DNA from: G963704535 sp963704535
Lineage (GTDB): Bacteria > Chloroflexota > Chloroflexia > Chloroflexales > Roseiflexaceae
DNA: 64,000 nt
NCBI GenBank assembly: GCA_963704535.1
Contig: OY969916.1
Location: 8,308,001-8,372,000 of the forward strand
Direction of reading: 5' to 3'
Part shown: one piece after another, positions 43,473-53,011 of the stretch
Numbering within the stretch: position 1 is the stretch's first letter
How the letters are laid out: every line of letters starts with the position of its first letter
Translations under genes and position numbers: made by a program
The notes under the pieces: generated by a model
What the model was told of the DNA's origin: nothing
Databases searched by the model: none
The model's input: the letters and a program-made list of their open reading frames with translations, nothing else

Positions 43473-44645
43473 TTACGCTTTCCGCTGAAGCTTGCGAACA
43501 AAGTGCTCGATTCGGTCAAGCGCGGTCTCGATTTTGTCCATTGATGCAGCGTAGCAGGCGCGCACAAATCCCGCGCCGCTCGGCCCAAAGGCATCGCCAG
43601 GGATCAGGGCCACCTGCTGCTCGACCAGCAGCCGCTCGGCGAACTCCTCGCTGGACAGGCCGAGGTGCGCGATCTGCGGAAAGGCGTAGAACGCGCCCTG
43701 CGGCTCAAACGTCGGCAGGCCGATCTCATTCAGCCCCGAGACGATCACCCGCCGCCGGCGATCATACTCGGCCACCATCTCCCCGACCGCCGCCTCGCCG
43801 CCGCGCAGGGCCTCTAGCCCGGCATACTGGGCGACCGTCGGGGCCGACATGATCGAGTATTGGTGGATCTTGCGGGTCGCCGCAGTGACATCGGGAGGGG
43901 CCGCCAGCCAGCCCAGGCGCCAGCCGGTCATGGCATAGGCTTTTGAAAATCCGCCCAGCAGCACGGTGCGCTCGCGCATCCCCGGCAGCGTGGCGATGCA
44001 GGTGTGCTCGACGCCGTACACCAGCCGGTCGTAGATCTCGTCGGAGAAGACCAGCAGATCGTGGCGCTCGGCCAGCGCGGCGATCTCCAGCAGCCGCGCG
44101 CGCGGCATTACCGCGCCGGTCGGGTTGTTCGGGTAGCCGATCAGGATCGCGCGGGTGCGCGGCGTGATCGCGGCCTCAATCGCTGCGGCAGTCACCTGAA
44201 ATGACTCGCGCACCGATGTCGGGACCGACACCGGCGTACCGCCGGCGAAGACGACACTGGCCGGGTAGGCGACAAAGCAAGGCTCCGGGATGATCACCTC
44301 GTCGCCGGGATTGATCGTCGCCAGCATTGCGTTCTGCAACGCCTCGCTCACTCCGACTGTGATCAGTAGCTCGGCCTCCGGGTCGTAGGCGGCGCCATAG
44401 AGCCGCCCCAAGTGTTCGGCGAGGGCCACGCGCAGCTCCAGCAGGCCGGAGTTGGAGGTGTAGGCAGTGCGCCCCTCATCGAGCGACCGGATGCCAGCCG
44501 CGCGAATAGCCTCCGGGGTTACAAAGTCAGGCTCGCCGATCCCAAGCGAGATTACATCCGGCATCTGGGCCGCAATGTCGAAGAAGCGTCGGATTCCCGA
44601 GGGCGGGACCAGGGAGACCCGTTGGGCGATTCGTTCCTGCGCCAT
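43473..44645 (-). CDS. Class I/II PLP aminotransferase (aspartate aminotransferase type)
   Basis: A 390-residue fold-type I aminotransferase, starting at 44645 after GGAGGA. SLGIGEPDFVTPEAI and YPNNPTGAVMP are at the substrate/cofactor site. The PLP lysine is in GGFSKAYAMTGWRLGW. A C-terminal arginine, in GFVRACYAAS, binds the substrate carboxylate. This is the subgroup 1-gamma/MalY-PatB-like branch, commonly annotated aspartate or aromatic aminotransferase. The exact substrate is not readable. Confidence 0.9.
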   Translation of the reverse strand: MAQERIAQRVSLVPPSGIRRFFDIAAQMPDVISLGIGEPDFVTPEAIRAAGIRSLDEGRTAYTSNSGLLELRVALAEHLGRLYGAAYDPEAELLITVGVSEALQNAMLATINPGDEVIIPEPCFVAYPASVVFAGGTPVSVPTSVRESFQVTAAAIEAAITPRTRAILIGYPNNPTGAVMPRARLLEIAALAERHDLLVFSDEIYDRLVYGVEHTCIATLPGMRERTVLLGGFSKAYAMTGWRLGWLAAPPDVTAATRKIHQYSIMSAPTVAQYAGLEALRGGEAAVGEMVAEYDRRRRVIVSGLNEIGLPTFEPQGAFYAFPQIAHLGLSSEEFAERLLVEQQVALIPGDAFGPSGAGFVRACYAASMDKIETALDRIEHFVRKLQRKA

Positions 44646-44832
44646 CTGTGTCCTCCATCCGGCGAACCGCCGGCTATCGCTCATCAGGACGTTACCGCGC
44701 ACCTGGGCAGAAGCGCTGTCGAGCGTGCCGGCCGCGCCCTATCTTAGCACACCGATTATTGTCGTGCCAGCCGCGTAAGGATGACCGTAGTACTGTTTTG
44801 TGCCGGTATCAATCCTGGGTCGAGGAGCGGTA

Positions 44833-45585
44833 CTAGCGAACGATCCGCATCACCAGCCGCGCCAGGCCCGGCACAGCCTGCGCGGCCACGACGAGCAGGC
44901 GGGCGCGCCACGGAATGATCAGCTCGCCGTGGGTACGCTGCCGGATCGCGCGGACGGTGACATTGGCGACCTGATCGGCCGTACACTGGACCGCGCGTGT
45001 GATCCGGGGATACTTGCGGCTGTCGGCGCGAAGCTGAAAGCCGGTCGGCGCGACGCCAGGACAGACGAGCGCACAGCGAACGCCGGTGCCATGCAGCTCC
45101 AGCATCAGCGTCCGGGTCATGCCGACCAGCGCGAACTTGGTGGCGTTATAGAAGCCCATGTTCGCCGTCGCTATCACCCCCGCGAGCGAGGCCATGACCA
45201 CGATCTGGCCGCTGCGCCGCGCCAGCATCTGGGGCAGAAACGCCTGGACACACCGCACTGTGCCATACAGGTTGACTTCGATCATGGCCTGGAGATCGTC
45301 GAGCCGCGCATCCGTGAAGGAGTCGAGCACCCCAAAGCCGGCGTTGGCAACCAGCACGTCGACCCGGCCGAAGCGGCCCACCGCCGCCTGCTCCAGCCGC
45401 GCGACATCTTCGGAGTTCGTGATATCGGTAGGAACCGCGAGCGCGCGCTCGGCGCCCAGAGTACCGGCAAGCTGCTCAAGCGTATCGATCGAGCGCGCGG
45501 CCAGGACCACCTTCGCGCCTGCGGCGGCACAGCGCCGCGCGATTGCTGCGCCAAAGCCACTCGACGCGCCGGTGATCACAATCAC
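44833..45585 (-). CDS. Short-chain dehydrogenase/reductase
   Basis: A 250-residue Rossmann-fold oxidoreductase: TGASSGFGAAIAR cofactor loop, NAGFG, catalytic Ser in VMASLAG and the YxxxK pair in FYNATKFAL. The C-terminal hydrophobic stretch (RARLLVVAAQAVPGLARLV) may associate with membrane. The called start is GTG 45585. Just upstream ATGACAAAGTGATT would give MTKVIVITG if one A were missing from the run, so the true start may be at ~45592 with a sequencing error. Confidence 0.88.
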   Translation of the reverse strand: MIVITGASSGFGAAIARRCAAAGAKVVLAARSIDTLEQLAGTLGAERALAVPTDITNSEDVARLEQAAVGRFGRVDVLVANAGFGVLDSFTDARLDDLQAMIEVNLYGTVRCVQAFLPQMLARRSGQIVVMASLAGVIATANMGFYNATKFALVGMTRTLMLELHGTGVRCALVCPGVAPTGFQLRADSRKYPRITRAVQCTADQVANVTVRAIRQRTHGELIIPWRARLLVVAAQAVPGLARLVMRIVR

Positions 45586-45621
45586 TTTGTCATGTCAATT
45601 CAATTGGCTCCCAAGATCAGT

Positions 45622-45682
45622 GAAGGAAAAGGGTTCTTGAGGGGCTTCCCCCTCAAACTCCCCCTTTTCAAACAATCTCTTA
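45622..45682. repeat. GTTTGAGGGG palindrome H9
   Basis: GAAGGAAAAGGGTTCTTGAG then GGGCTTCCCCCTCAAACTCC and CCCTTTTCAAACAATCTCTT. It lies upstream of the SDR gene. Confidence 0.78.
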
Positions 45683-45790
45683 CGACGACGGCCGCCGCAA
45701 GTCTACGGATTCTGGCGCCTGATGTCAAGTGACAAACCGGCGATTCGCTCGGCGGCTCCTGTCCAAAAGACCAGTTTCGAAAGTATTTCC

Positions 45791-45820
45791 TTGACAAAGT
45801 TGAAATGCGGGTGCTATACT
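45791..45820 (+). promoter_or_regulatory. Strong sigma-70-type promoter for the SufR-like gene
   Basis: TTGACA (45791-45796), an 18-base spacer and TATACT (45815-45820) lie 51 bases before the start codon. This is the best consensus promoter in the window. Confidence 0.8.
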
Positions 45821-45870
45821 CATGGCGAATGATCAGCCGAGCGAACAACCAAGCGAACAAGGAGCCAGGA

Positions 45871-46506
45871 ATGACGCTGGAGCATCGAGAGCAGGGCGAG
45901 ACGCGCCAGCAGATCCTGGTATTGCTCCGGCGGCGCAGCCAGATGACGGCCGCCGAACTGAGCGATGCTCTGGGCATCGGCGCGGTCGGCGTGCGCCAGC
46001 ACCTGGCGTTGCTCGAGCGCGATGGCCTGGTACATACCGCTGGCGTGCGGCGCGGAGTTGGGCGGCCGAGCCACCTGTACGGGCTGGCCGAAGCGGCGGA
46101 GATGCTCTTCCCCAAGCGGTACGATCGCCTGGTGATGGAAGCGCTGGCCTTTGTCGAGACGCAGGGCGGGCCGGCGGCGGTCGACGAGTTGTTCGCCAGG
46201 CGCCGCCACCAACTTGCCGAGCAGTATGCGCCGCAGCTCGCCGGCAAGAGCCGCGCCGAGCAAGTGGCGACGCTCGCCGCGATCCTGACCGAGCAGGGCT
46301 ATATGTGCGAGTGCGAGCAGCTCCCCGATGGCACGCTTATGCTGGTCGAGCACAACTGCCCGGTCGATTGCGTCGCGCGCGATTATCCGCAGGCCTGTTC
46401 CAACGAACTCAAGCTCTACCAGGATATCCTGGGCGTCCCGCTGGTGCGCGAGGAAGTGATATCCGAGGGAGGGAGCTGCTGCCGCTACCGAATCAGCGAC
46501 GAATAA
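45871..46506 (+). CDS. SufR-like iron-sulfur transcriptional regulator
   Basis: A 211-residue regulator starting at 45871 after AAGGAGCCAGGA. The winged helix-turn-helix (QQILVLLRRRSQMTAAELSD, GVRQHLALLERDGLV) includes a GRPSHLYGL wing typical of SufR. The C-terminal half has clustered cysteines (MCECEQL, EHNCPVDCVARDYPQAC) that hold a [4Fe-4S] cluster in this family. SufR represses suf genes when the cluster is present. No suf genes are in this window. The next gene downstream is superoxide dismutase, which suggests an oxidative-stress circuit (inference). Confidence 0.85.
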   Translation: MTLEHREQGETRQQILVLLRRRSQMTAAELSDALGIGAVGVRQHLALLERDGLVHTAGVRRGVGRPSHLYGLAEAAEMLFPKRYDRLVMEALAFVETQGGPAAVDELFARRRHQLAEQYAPQLAGKSRAEQVATLAAILTEQGYMCECEQLPDGTLMLVEHNCPVDCVARDYPQACSNELKLYQDILGVPLVREEVISEGGSCCRYRISDE

Positions 46507-46714
46507 CGCGCGCTCGTAGCCGTAGCTAGCTTCACGGACCATCGACTGACAGCCATCGCCTCACTACGACTTCCCCTTGAACATCTCAACTACGCTTGCG
46601 CCGGCATCCACGCAGGCAAACGTTCTCCGGTCGGGCGGACCTGGCACGGTCGCCCAGCCGTCTGTTTGTGCGTGCCCTGTGACGAAGGATGATTGGAGCA
46701 TCAAGGAGGAGACC

Positions 46715-47320
46715 ATGGCGTTCACTCTGCCACCCCTACCGTACGACTTCAGCGCGCTGGAGCCGCACATCGACGCGCGAACGATGGAGATCCACCACGA
46801 CAAGCACCACGCCGCCTATGTAAACAACCTGAACGTGGCGCTGGAGAAGCACCCGGACCTGCAAAATAAGGACATCGAGGACCTGATCCGCAACATCAAG
46901 GAGCTTCCCGAGGGGGTCCAGGCGGCCGTGCGCAACAACGGCGGCGGCCACATCAACCACACAATGTTCTGGGAGATTATGGGGCCGAATGGCGGCGGCG
47001 AGCCGAGCGGCGCGCTGGGCCAGGCGATCACGAAAGCCTTTGGCGACTTCGACAAGTTCAAAAAGGAGATCAATGACGCCGGCGTGAAGCGCTTCGGCAG
47101 CGGCTGGTCCTGGCTGGTGTTGAACCGCGACGGCAACCTCCAGATCCTAAGCACGGCGAATCAAGATAGCCCGTATATGGATGGACAGACGCCGATCCTG
47201 GGCGTCGACGTGTGGGAGCATGCGTACTACCTGAACTACCAGAACCGGCGCCCCGACTACCTGAATGCCTGGTGGAACGTCGTCAACTGGGAGGCCGTCG
47301 CCAAACGTTTTGGCCGCTAA
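46715..47320 (+). CDS. Superoxide dismutase (Fe/Mn family)
   Basis: A 201-residue Fe/Mn SOD that turns superoxide into oxygen and peroxide. The start at 46715 follows AAGGAGGAGACC. Metal ligands are in MEIHHDKHHAAYV, NHTMFWEIM and DVWEHAYYLNYQ. NNGGGHINH and the DVWEHAYYLNYQNRRPDY ending favour the manganese or cambialistic type, but metal cannot be decided by eye. No signal peptide. A terminator follows at 47350-47400. Confidence 0.96.
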   Translation: MAFTLPPLPYDFSALEPHIDARTMEIHHDKHHAAYVNNLNVALEKHPDLQNKDIEDLIRNIKELPEGVQAAVRNNGGGHINHTMFWEIMGPNGGGEPSGALGQAITKAFGDFDKFKKEINDAGVKRFGSGWSWLVLNRDGNLQILSTANQDSPYMDGQTPILGVDVWEHAYYLNYQNRRPDYLNAWWNVVNWEAVAKRFGR

Positions 47321-47349
47321 CGATTGGTTCAGCGCGCGTATGCGCGACC

Positions 47350-47400
47350 AAAAGAGGGGTGATGTTCGCAGGCATACGACTGCGGCACACCCCTTCTTTT
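47350..47400 (+). terminator. Terminator after the superoxide dismutase gene
   Basis: AAAAGAGGGGTG (47350-47361) pairs with CACCCCTTCTTTT (47388-47400), with an inner CGCAG/CTGCG stem and a T-rich end. Confidence 0.75.
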
Positions 47401-47425
47401 GTTGGCCTCCAAGGGGTTTGAGGGA

Positions 47426-47791
47426 TCACACCTCTTCGATCAGCTCCACCTGCTCCGCCGGCACCCAGCCGCGCTGCCCAGCCTGATTCGTGGCCCAGTA
47501 CCAGCCGCCCTCGAACTGTTCCAGCGTGATGATCTCGCCGGCCCGCGCCTCAAGCTCCGCAGCGGTGTAGTCGTAGCGCGCGATCCCGCCATCGCCGCCG
47601 GTCCGCTCGACACAACCATCCGGCACCCAGCCGCCCACGCCGGCCTGATTCGTACACCAGACGAAGCTGGGCCACTGGGTATCGTTTGCGCCGACCGTGA
47701 GCGGCTCCCCGGCATTGATCACCAGCGGATCGGGATAGGCGGGGTGGTAGTCGGCGACGACGTGCGCCGTGGAGCCAGGTTTGAAGTGCAT
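47426..47791 (-). CDS. Two-SH3-domain protein
   Basis: A 121-residue protein made of two variant SH3-like repeats. The first ends FVWCTNQAGVGGWVPDGCVE, the second WYWATNQAGQRGWVPAEQVE. Each begins with an ALYDY-like segment (VVADYHPAY, ARYDYTAAE). No signal peptide, so cytoplasmic ligand binding is likely. It lies ten bases after the sugar ABC permease gene and may be the last gene of that operon. Confidence 0.82.
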   Translation of the reverse strand: MHFKPGSTAHVVADYHPAYPDPLVINAGEPLTVGANDTQWPSFVWCTNQAGVGGWVPDGCVERTGGDGGIARYDYTAAELEARAGEIITLEQFEGGWYWATNQAGQRGWVPAEQVELIEEV

Positions 47792-47800
47792 AAGTCACGC

Positions 47801-48805
47801 TCACGATCTCCGGCGCGCCAGCCGGTTCTGGAGGATCACCACCACTAGCAGGAAGCTGCCGCGAATGACCGATTGCCAATAGGGACTGAGGCTGATCACG
47901 CCGCGGCCGTTCTCGAAATTCAAGATGTTGAAGATCAGCCCCAGCAGCAGCACGCCGACCAGTGTGGTGCCGACCGAACCCATGCCGCCGGTGAGCAGTG
48001 TCCCGCCGACGACGACCGAGGCGATCGCCACCAGCTCCCAGCCGACGCCCTCGTTTGGAATCCCGGTGAAGGTCAGCGATGCCAGGATCACCCCGGCCAG
48101 CCCGGCTAGGCCGCCGCTGAGCGCGTAGACCGCGATCTTAATCCGGTCGACCGGCAGGCCCATGAGCCGCGCGGCCTCCTCGTTGCCGCCGATCGCCAGG
48201 ACGTGCCGGCCGAAGCCGGTGTAGTTGAGCACGACCGCGCCGGCGATATAGGCCACCACCAGGATGATCACCGGGACCGGGATCAGGCCGATGTTCTTGC
48301 CGATCTCGATAAAGCCGGTGGTGAAATCGACGCTGACGAAGTTGTTATTGGCCAGGATCAGCGCCACCCCACTGGTCGCCAGCAGCATCGCCAGGGTGAC
48401 GATGAAGGGCGGGATGCCGAGCCGGGTGATGATCGTGCCGCTGATCAGCCCGACGACGACGCCCACCAGCACCGGAACGACGATCGCGGGCAGGGCGCCG
48501 TAGGGGCTCAGCAGCGCCGCCAGTACGCTGCTCATCGCGGCCAGCTTGCCGACCGACAGGTCGATCCCGCCGGTCATGATCACAAAGGTCATGCCGAGGG
48601 CGATCAGCCCGAACATCGAGTTGTAGCGCAGCATCTCGGAGACATTGTAGGCGCCGTAGAACGTATCGCCGTAGCGCAGCACGCCGAACAGCACCAGCAG
48701 CACCAGCGCGATCAGCGCGCCCTGCCGCTGGAGCTTGCTGGCGAGTCGCGCCCGGCCGCCGGCCTGCTGGGCGCTGCGGAGGTTGGAAGGAGTGATGGTT
48801 GCCAT
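47801..48805 (-). CDS. Sugar ABC transporter permease (YjfF/RbsC type)
   Basis: A 334-residue permease with about ten hydrophobic segments. The family signatures are MTGGIDLSVGKLAAMSSVLA and the coupling-loop region NYTGFGRHVLAIGGNEEAARLMGLPVDRIK split around GGNEEAARL. With the second permease, the ATPase and the binding protein it makes a CUT2-type sugar importer. The YtfQ-like binding protein suggests galactofuranose or a similar furanose. It is separated from the other permease gene by hairpin 16. Confidence 0.9.
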   Translation of the reverse strand: MATITPSNLRSAQQAGGRARLASKLQRQGALIALVLLVLFGVLRYGDTFYGAYNVSEMLRYNSMFGLIALGMTFVIMTGGIDLSVGKLAAMSSVLAALLSPYGALPAIVVPVLVGVVVGLISGTIITRLGIPPFIVTLAMLLATSGVALILANNNFVSVDFTTGFIEIGKNIGLIPVPVIILVVAYIAGAVVLNYTGFGRHVLAIGGNEEAARLMGLPVDRIKIAVYALSGGLAGLAGVILASLTFTGIPNEGVGWELVAIASVVVGGTLLTGGMGSVGTTLVGVLLLGLIFNILNFENGRGVISLSPYWQSVIRGSFLLVVVILQNRLARRRS

Positions 48806-48823
48806 AGATGCTCCGTTTGGCCG

Positions 48824-48918
48824 TGACCAGATGACAAGATGACAAGATGATCGAAGAATGCTAACTGCTCTCTTTCACCCCTTCACCCTTTCACCCCCTC
48901 ACCTTGTCATCTTGTCAG
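48824..48918. repeat. Heptamer-type hairpin 16 (unit GATGACAA)
   Basis: CCAGATGACAAGATGACAAG faces CACCTTGTCATCTTGTCAGG. The long loop holds CTTTCACCCCTTCACCCTTT repeats. Confidence 0.82.
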
Positions 48919-49910
48919 GACTGGCGCTGCCGCTGCATGTAGACCGCCAGCAAGATGATCGCGGCCATGACCACGCGCGCGACCGGCTCGGGGACGCCCT
49001 GCGCCAGCAGCGTAAAGCGCGTGAGCTGGATGATCAACGCGCCGACCAGCGTGCCGGCGATCGTCGCGCGGCCGCCGGTGAGCGGCGTGCCCCCGACCGC
49101 CACGGCCGCGATCGCGTCCAGCTCCATATTCATGCCGACCAGGTTCGCGTCGGACGAGGAGTTGATCGCGATCACGATCAGCCCAGCGATGCCGGAGAGC
49201 AGGCCGCTGATCGCGTAGACCGCCAGCTTGACGGGGCCGACCGGGACGCCGGCCAGGCGAGCCGCCGGCTCGTTGCCGCCGGTGGCCAGCACGTAGCGGC
49301 CGAACGTCGTCACCCGCATGAGCCAGGCGACGACGGCGACGATCAGCAGCATCAAGAACACCTGGAACGGGATGCCGAACGGTCGTCCTAGCCCGATGTA
49401 CTGAAACTCTGGGTTTTTGAACACCTGGAGGTTGCCGTTGGTCATCACCTGGGCAATGCCGCGTCCGGCGATAAACAGCACCAGCGTGGCGATGATCGGC
49501 TGGATGCGGAACGCAGTTACCAGGGTGCCGTTGAACAGCCCGAACAGGCCGGCGACCAGGACCGGCACCACAAACGCCAGGGCGTTGCCGGCGATCGTGT
49601 AGGGCGGCGCCCCGAAGATGATCGGCGCCAGCGCGCCGGAGATCGCCATCAGCGAGCCGACCGACAGGTCGATGCCGCCGGTCGCGATCACCAGCGTCAT
49701 CCCCGTCGCCACGATCACGATCGTCGCCACCTGGGTCAGGTTGACATACAGCGTCTGCGCGGTCAGGAAGTTGTTGGTGAAGAAGACATTGAAGAGCACT
49801 AGCAGCAGCAGCGCCGCCAGCGCCCCGTAGGTCTGCCCGACATCGCCGAGGCGTTCGGGCAGGGCCAGGCGGCGGGCCTGGCCGGTTGCGGCCTGATCAA
49901 GCTTCGCCAT
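48915..49910 (-). CDS. Sugar ABC transporter permease (YtfT type)
   Basis: A 331-residue CUT2-family permease: TGGIDLSVGSLMAISGALAP, TFGRYVLATGGNEPAARLAG and the C-terminal GGTPLTGGRATIAGTLVGAL are typical. About ten membrane segments. Its start overlaps the end of the ATPase gene by 14 bases (49897-49910). It pairs with the 47801-48805 permease as a heterodimeric channel, as in YtfT/YjfF. Confidence 0.9.
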   Translation of the reverse strand: MAKLDQAATGQARRLALPERLGDVGQTYGALAALLLLVLFNVFFTNNFLTAQTLYVNLTQVATIVIVATGMTLVIATGGIDLSVGSLMAISGALAPIIFGAPPYTIAGNALAFVVPVLVAGLFGLFNGTLVTAFRIQPIIATLVLFIAGRGIAQVMTNGNLQVFKNPEFQYIGLGRPFGIPFQVFLMLLIVAVVAWLMRVTTFGRYVLATGGNEPAARLAGVPVGPVKLAVYAISGLLSGIAGLIVIAINSSSDANLVGMNMELDAIAAVAVGGTPLTGGRATIAGTLVGALIIQLTRFTLLAQGVPEPVARVVMAAIILLAVYMQRQRQS

Positions 49911-51453
49911 GCTGCGGCTCCTGCTCAGCCGCCGCTTCGGCGGCCCCGTGGGCCATCACGGCCATGATCGCGTCCTGGCTGATCTGCTCGTGGGGCAGCT
50001 CGGCGACCGTCTTGCCGTCGCGCAGCACGACCACCCGATCACTGCCCTCGGTCAGCTCCTCTAGCTCGGACGAGATCATCAGCACGCCCAGGCCGTTGCC
50101 GGCCAGCTCGTTGATCAGCGACTGGATCTCGCCCTTGGCGCCGACATCGATGCCGCGGGTCGGCTCATCGAGGATCAGCAGCTTGGGGTTGAGGCACAGC
50201 CAGCGGGCCAGCAGCACCTTCTGCTGGTTGCCGCCCGAAAGCTCGCGGATCTTCTGGTCCGGTCCGGCGGTCTTGATGCCCAGGCGCTTGATGAAACGCT
50301 CGACGATCTGCTGCTGCTGCTCGCGCGAGACGATGCCGCTGCGGGCGAGTGTGGGCAGCGCCGCCAGGGTCAGGTTCTCGCGCACCGACATGTAGGGGAT
50401 GACACCCTCGGCCTTGCGGTCCTCGGAGCAGAAGCCGATCCCGGCCCGGATCGCGTCGGCGGGCGAGCGGAAGTGGACCTGCCGGCCCGCCATGCGCACG
50501 GCGCCGGCCTCGACCGTATCGGCGCCGAAGATCGCCCGCGCGACCTCGGTGCGCCCCGATCCGAGCAGGCCGGCTAGCCCGACGATCTCGCCGGCGCCGA
50601 CGCTGACGGTGGCGCCCTTGAGCGCCCGACCGCGCCGCAGGTCGCTGGCCTCCAGCAGCACTCCCTCGGCGTGGTGCTGGCCGCCCTCGAAGCCGGTCTG
50701 CCCGGTACGCTGGACCTCGCCAAGCTCCTTGCCCAGCATCCGGGCCACCAGCTCCAGCTTGCCGATCGCCTGCATGGGCCGCTCGTCGACCGTCTGGCCG
50801 TCGCGCATGATCGTCACGCTGTCGCAGATCACGTACAGCTCGTCGAGGCGATGGCTGACGAAGATCACCGAGACGCCATCGGCCTTGAGTTGGCGAATGA
50901 CATCGAAGAGGGTCGCGACCTCGCGGTCGTCGAGGGAGGATGTCGGCTCGTCCATCACGACCAGCTTGCTCTTAAACGAGACCGCGCGGGCGATCGCCAC
51001 CATCTGCTGGATGGCGATGTTGAAGCTCATCAGCGGCTGGGTGACGTCGACATCGACGCCCAGGCGGCCCAGGAGCGCGGCGGCTTCGCGATTCATCCGG
51101 CGCCAATCGATCAGGCCCCAGCGGCGCGGCTCGCGGCCCATGAAAATATTCTCGGCGACCGAGCGGAACGGCACCAGGTTGACCTCCTGGTAGATCGTGC
51201 TGACGCCGTTGGCCTGAGCTTGGTGCGGCGAGCGGAAGTCGATCTCGCGGCCGTCGAAGCTGATCGCCCCGCTGTCGCGCCGGTAGACGCCGGTGAGGAT
51301 CTTAATCAGCGTCGATTTGCCGGCGCCATTCTGGCCGACCAGCGCGTGGACCTCGCCGGGAGCGATCCGCAGGCGCGCATTGGCGAGTGCGACGACGCCG
51401 GGGAAGGATTTGGAGATGTTCTCCATCTGGAGGAGCGGCTCGGTCTGCGTCAC
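49897..51453 (-). CDS. Sugar ABC transporter ATP-binding protein (YtfR/RbsA type)
   Basis: A 518-residue double ABC ATPase. The first cassette has GQNGAGKSTLIKILTG and the Walker B VVMDEPTSSLDD. The second cassette is degenerate at Walker A (GLAGLLGSGRTEVARAIFG), as in all RbsA-like proteins, with LSGGNQQKVLLARWL and ILDEPTRGIDVGAKGE. It powers uptake through the two permeases encoded downstream. A hairpin at 51673-51716 separates it from the binding-protein gene. Confidence 0.93.
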   Translation of the reverse strand: MTQTEPLLQMENISKSFPGVVALANARLRIAPGEVHALVGQNGAGKSTLIKILTGVYRRDSGAISFDGREIDFRSPHQAQANGVSTIYQEVNLVPFRSVAENIFMGREPRRWGLIDWRRMNREAAALLGRLGVDVDVTQPLMSFNIAIQQMVAIARAVSFKSKLVVMDEPTSSLDDREVATLFDVIRQLKADGVSVIFVSHRLDELYVICDSVTIMRDGQTVDERPMQAIGKLELVARMLGKELGEVQRTGQTGFEGGQHHAEGVLLEASDLRRGRALKGATVSVGAGEIVGLAGLLGSGRTEVARAIFGADTVEAGAVRMAGRQVHFRSPADAIRAGIGFCSEDRKAEGVIPYMSVRENLTLAALPTLARSGIVSREQQQQIVERFIKRLGIKTAGPDQKIRELSGGNQQKVLLARWLCLNPKLLILDEPTRGIDVGAKGEIQSLINELAGNGLGVLMISSELEELTEGSDRVVVLRDGKTVAELPHEQISQDAIMAVMAHGAAEAAAEQEPQHGEA

Positions 51454-51554
51454 GGTGCGATCCTTCTCAGAAAGGGAGGTAGCTCATTATAACGCGGTCA
51501 TTTGTCTGAAACAAGCTGGAGGGCCGCCTGGTTTTGACCATCCTCGGCACGGCG

Positions 51555-51610
51555 TAAAACGTGAAACGTGATGCGTGAAGTAAACTCACGTTTCACGTTT
51601 CAGGTTTCAC
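51555..51610. repeat. Heptamer-repeat hairpin 17 (unit ACGTGAA)
   Basis: AAAACGTGAAACGTGATGCG faces CTCACGTTTCACGTTTCAGG then TTTCAC. It uses the same unit as hairpins 4 and 10. Confidence 0.88.
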
Positions 51611-51672
51611 ATTGGGACTTTTGTGTGTGATCAGCGAGCCGGTCGCGCGCCAGACCAGCCACCTTTTCCTCG

Positions 51673-51716
51673 TTATCGACGATTTTTCGCTCGGCCGGGC
51701 GAAAAATCGTCGATAA
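51673..51716 (-). terminator. Perfect 18-bp hairpin between binding-protein and ATPase genes
   Basis: TTATCGACGATTTTTCGC (51673-51690) is the exact reverse complement of 51699-51716. In such operons a stem-loop after the binding-protein gene keeps its message more abundant than the membrane components. That role here is inferred. Confidence 0.72.
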
Positions 51717-51781
51717 AAATGGGTGAAGTACCTTGCTGCCGCAGGCAATAGAGCGTTGCGGGCGTCACCTTGTAAGACCTG

Positions 51782-52814
51782 TTAGTAAGCGTTCTTGATC
51801 TCCTCGGTGGCATTGCTCTTGTCGAAGAACTTGTCCTGGTTGACGATCTTGGCCGGGATCTGCTCGCCCTTGATGTAGGCTTCGAGCGTGTCGAACGCCT
51901 GAGGGCCGAAGCGCGGGTTGCACTCGACCGTGGCGCCCATCTTGCCGTCGATGATCGCCTGGAGTGCGTCGCGGGTGCCGTCGATCGAGACGATGATCAC
52001 ATCCTTGCCGGGCACCTTGCCGGCGGCCTCAAGCGCGGCGATCGCGCCGATCGCCATCTCGTCGTTGTGGGCGTAGACGGCGGTCACATCCGGGTTGGCC
52101 TGGAGCAGCGTCTCCATGACCTGGCGGCCCTTGTCGCGGGCGAAGTCGCCGGTCTGCGAGGCGACGATCTTCAGGTCGGGCGAGGCCTTGATCGCCTCCT
52201 CGAAGCCGGTCTTGCGGTCCTGGGCCGGCGTCGAGCCAACGGTGCCCTCAAGCTGGATGATCGTGCCCTTACCATTGGTCGCCTTGATCAGCCACTCGGC
52301 GGCGCGCTTGCCCTCCTCGATGAAGTCCGAGCCGATGAAGGTGACATAGTCCTGGCCCGGCTTGGCGATCGTCTGATCGACGTTGCGGTCGAGCAAGATC
52401 ACCGGGATGCCGGCGGCCTTGGCCTTGAGTACCGCCTGGGCCAGCGGCTTCTCCGAGCGCGGCGCCAGGAAGATCGCGTCCACCTTCTGGGCGATCATCG
52501 AGTTCGACGTCGGCGATCTGCTTGGCTTCGGAGCCGGCGGCGTCGGTGTAGACCAGTTCATAGCCGCGTTTTTCCGCCTCGGCCTTCATGCTCTCGGTCT
52601 GGGCGATGCGCCAGGGGTTGTTGCTCTCAACCTGCGAGAATCCGACCTTGTACTTGTCCTTCTGGGCGATCTTGGGGAGCCCGCCGGCGTCGGCCGCGCC
52701 GCCCGCAGCCGGGGCCGCCGTCGCCCCGCCGGCCGGCGCCTGGGTGCCACCTTGCCCGCATGCGGCGAGCAGCGTCAGGATGATGAGTAGAGCAACGAAA
52801 TGTTTGTTCCTCAC
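51782..52814 (-). CDS. Sugar ABC transporter substrate-binding lipoprotein, YtfQ-like (frameshifted in this sequence)
   Basis: 343 residues after removing one extra G near 52505 (restoring IADVNSMIAQKVDAIFLAP). The start is GTG 52814, seven bases after AGGAGG. Signal and lipobox LLIILTLLAACG, then an Ala/Gly linker. The mature part closely follows E. coli YtfQ: VGFSQVESNNPWRIAQTESM, AEKRGYELVYTDAAG, IPVILLDRNVD, VYAHNDEMAIGAIAALEAAG. YtfQ binds galactofuranose; the true sugar is inferred. It is first in the operon with the ATPase and two permeases. Confidence 0.9.
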
Positions 52815-53011
52815 CAGATACCTCCTTGTGTCTTGGGGGATGGTACAACGAAGCCAACATCCCGCGCGCCAGGATGTCGGTAGATGAAAATCTGGGGTGA
52901 TAGAGTGGCTTATGTTCCGCAGTATAGCACCGCCGCAGGCGGGATGCTGGACGCGAAAACGGCAGCAACCGGGCGCAAAATGGGCGCAAAATGGGCGCTG
53001 GGGACTTGGAG

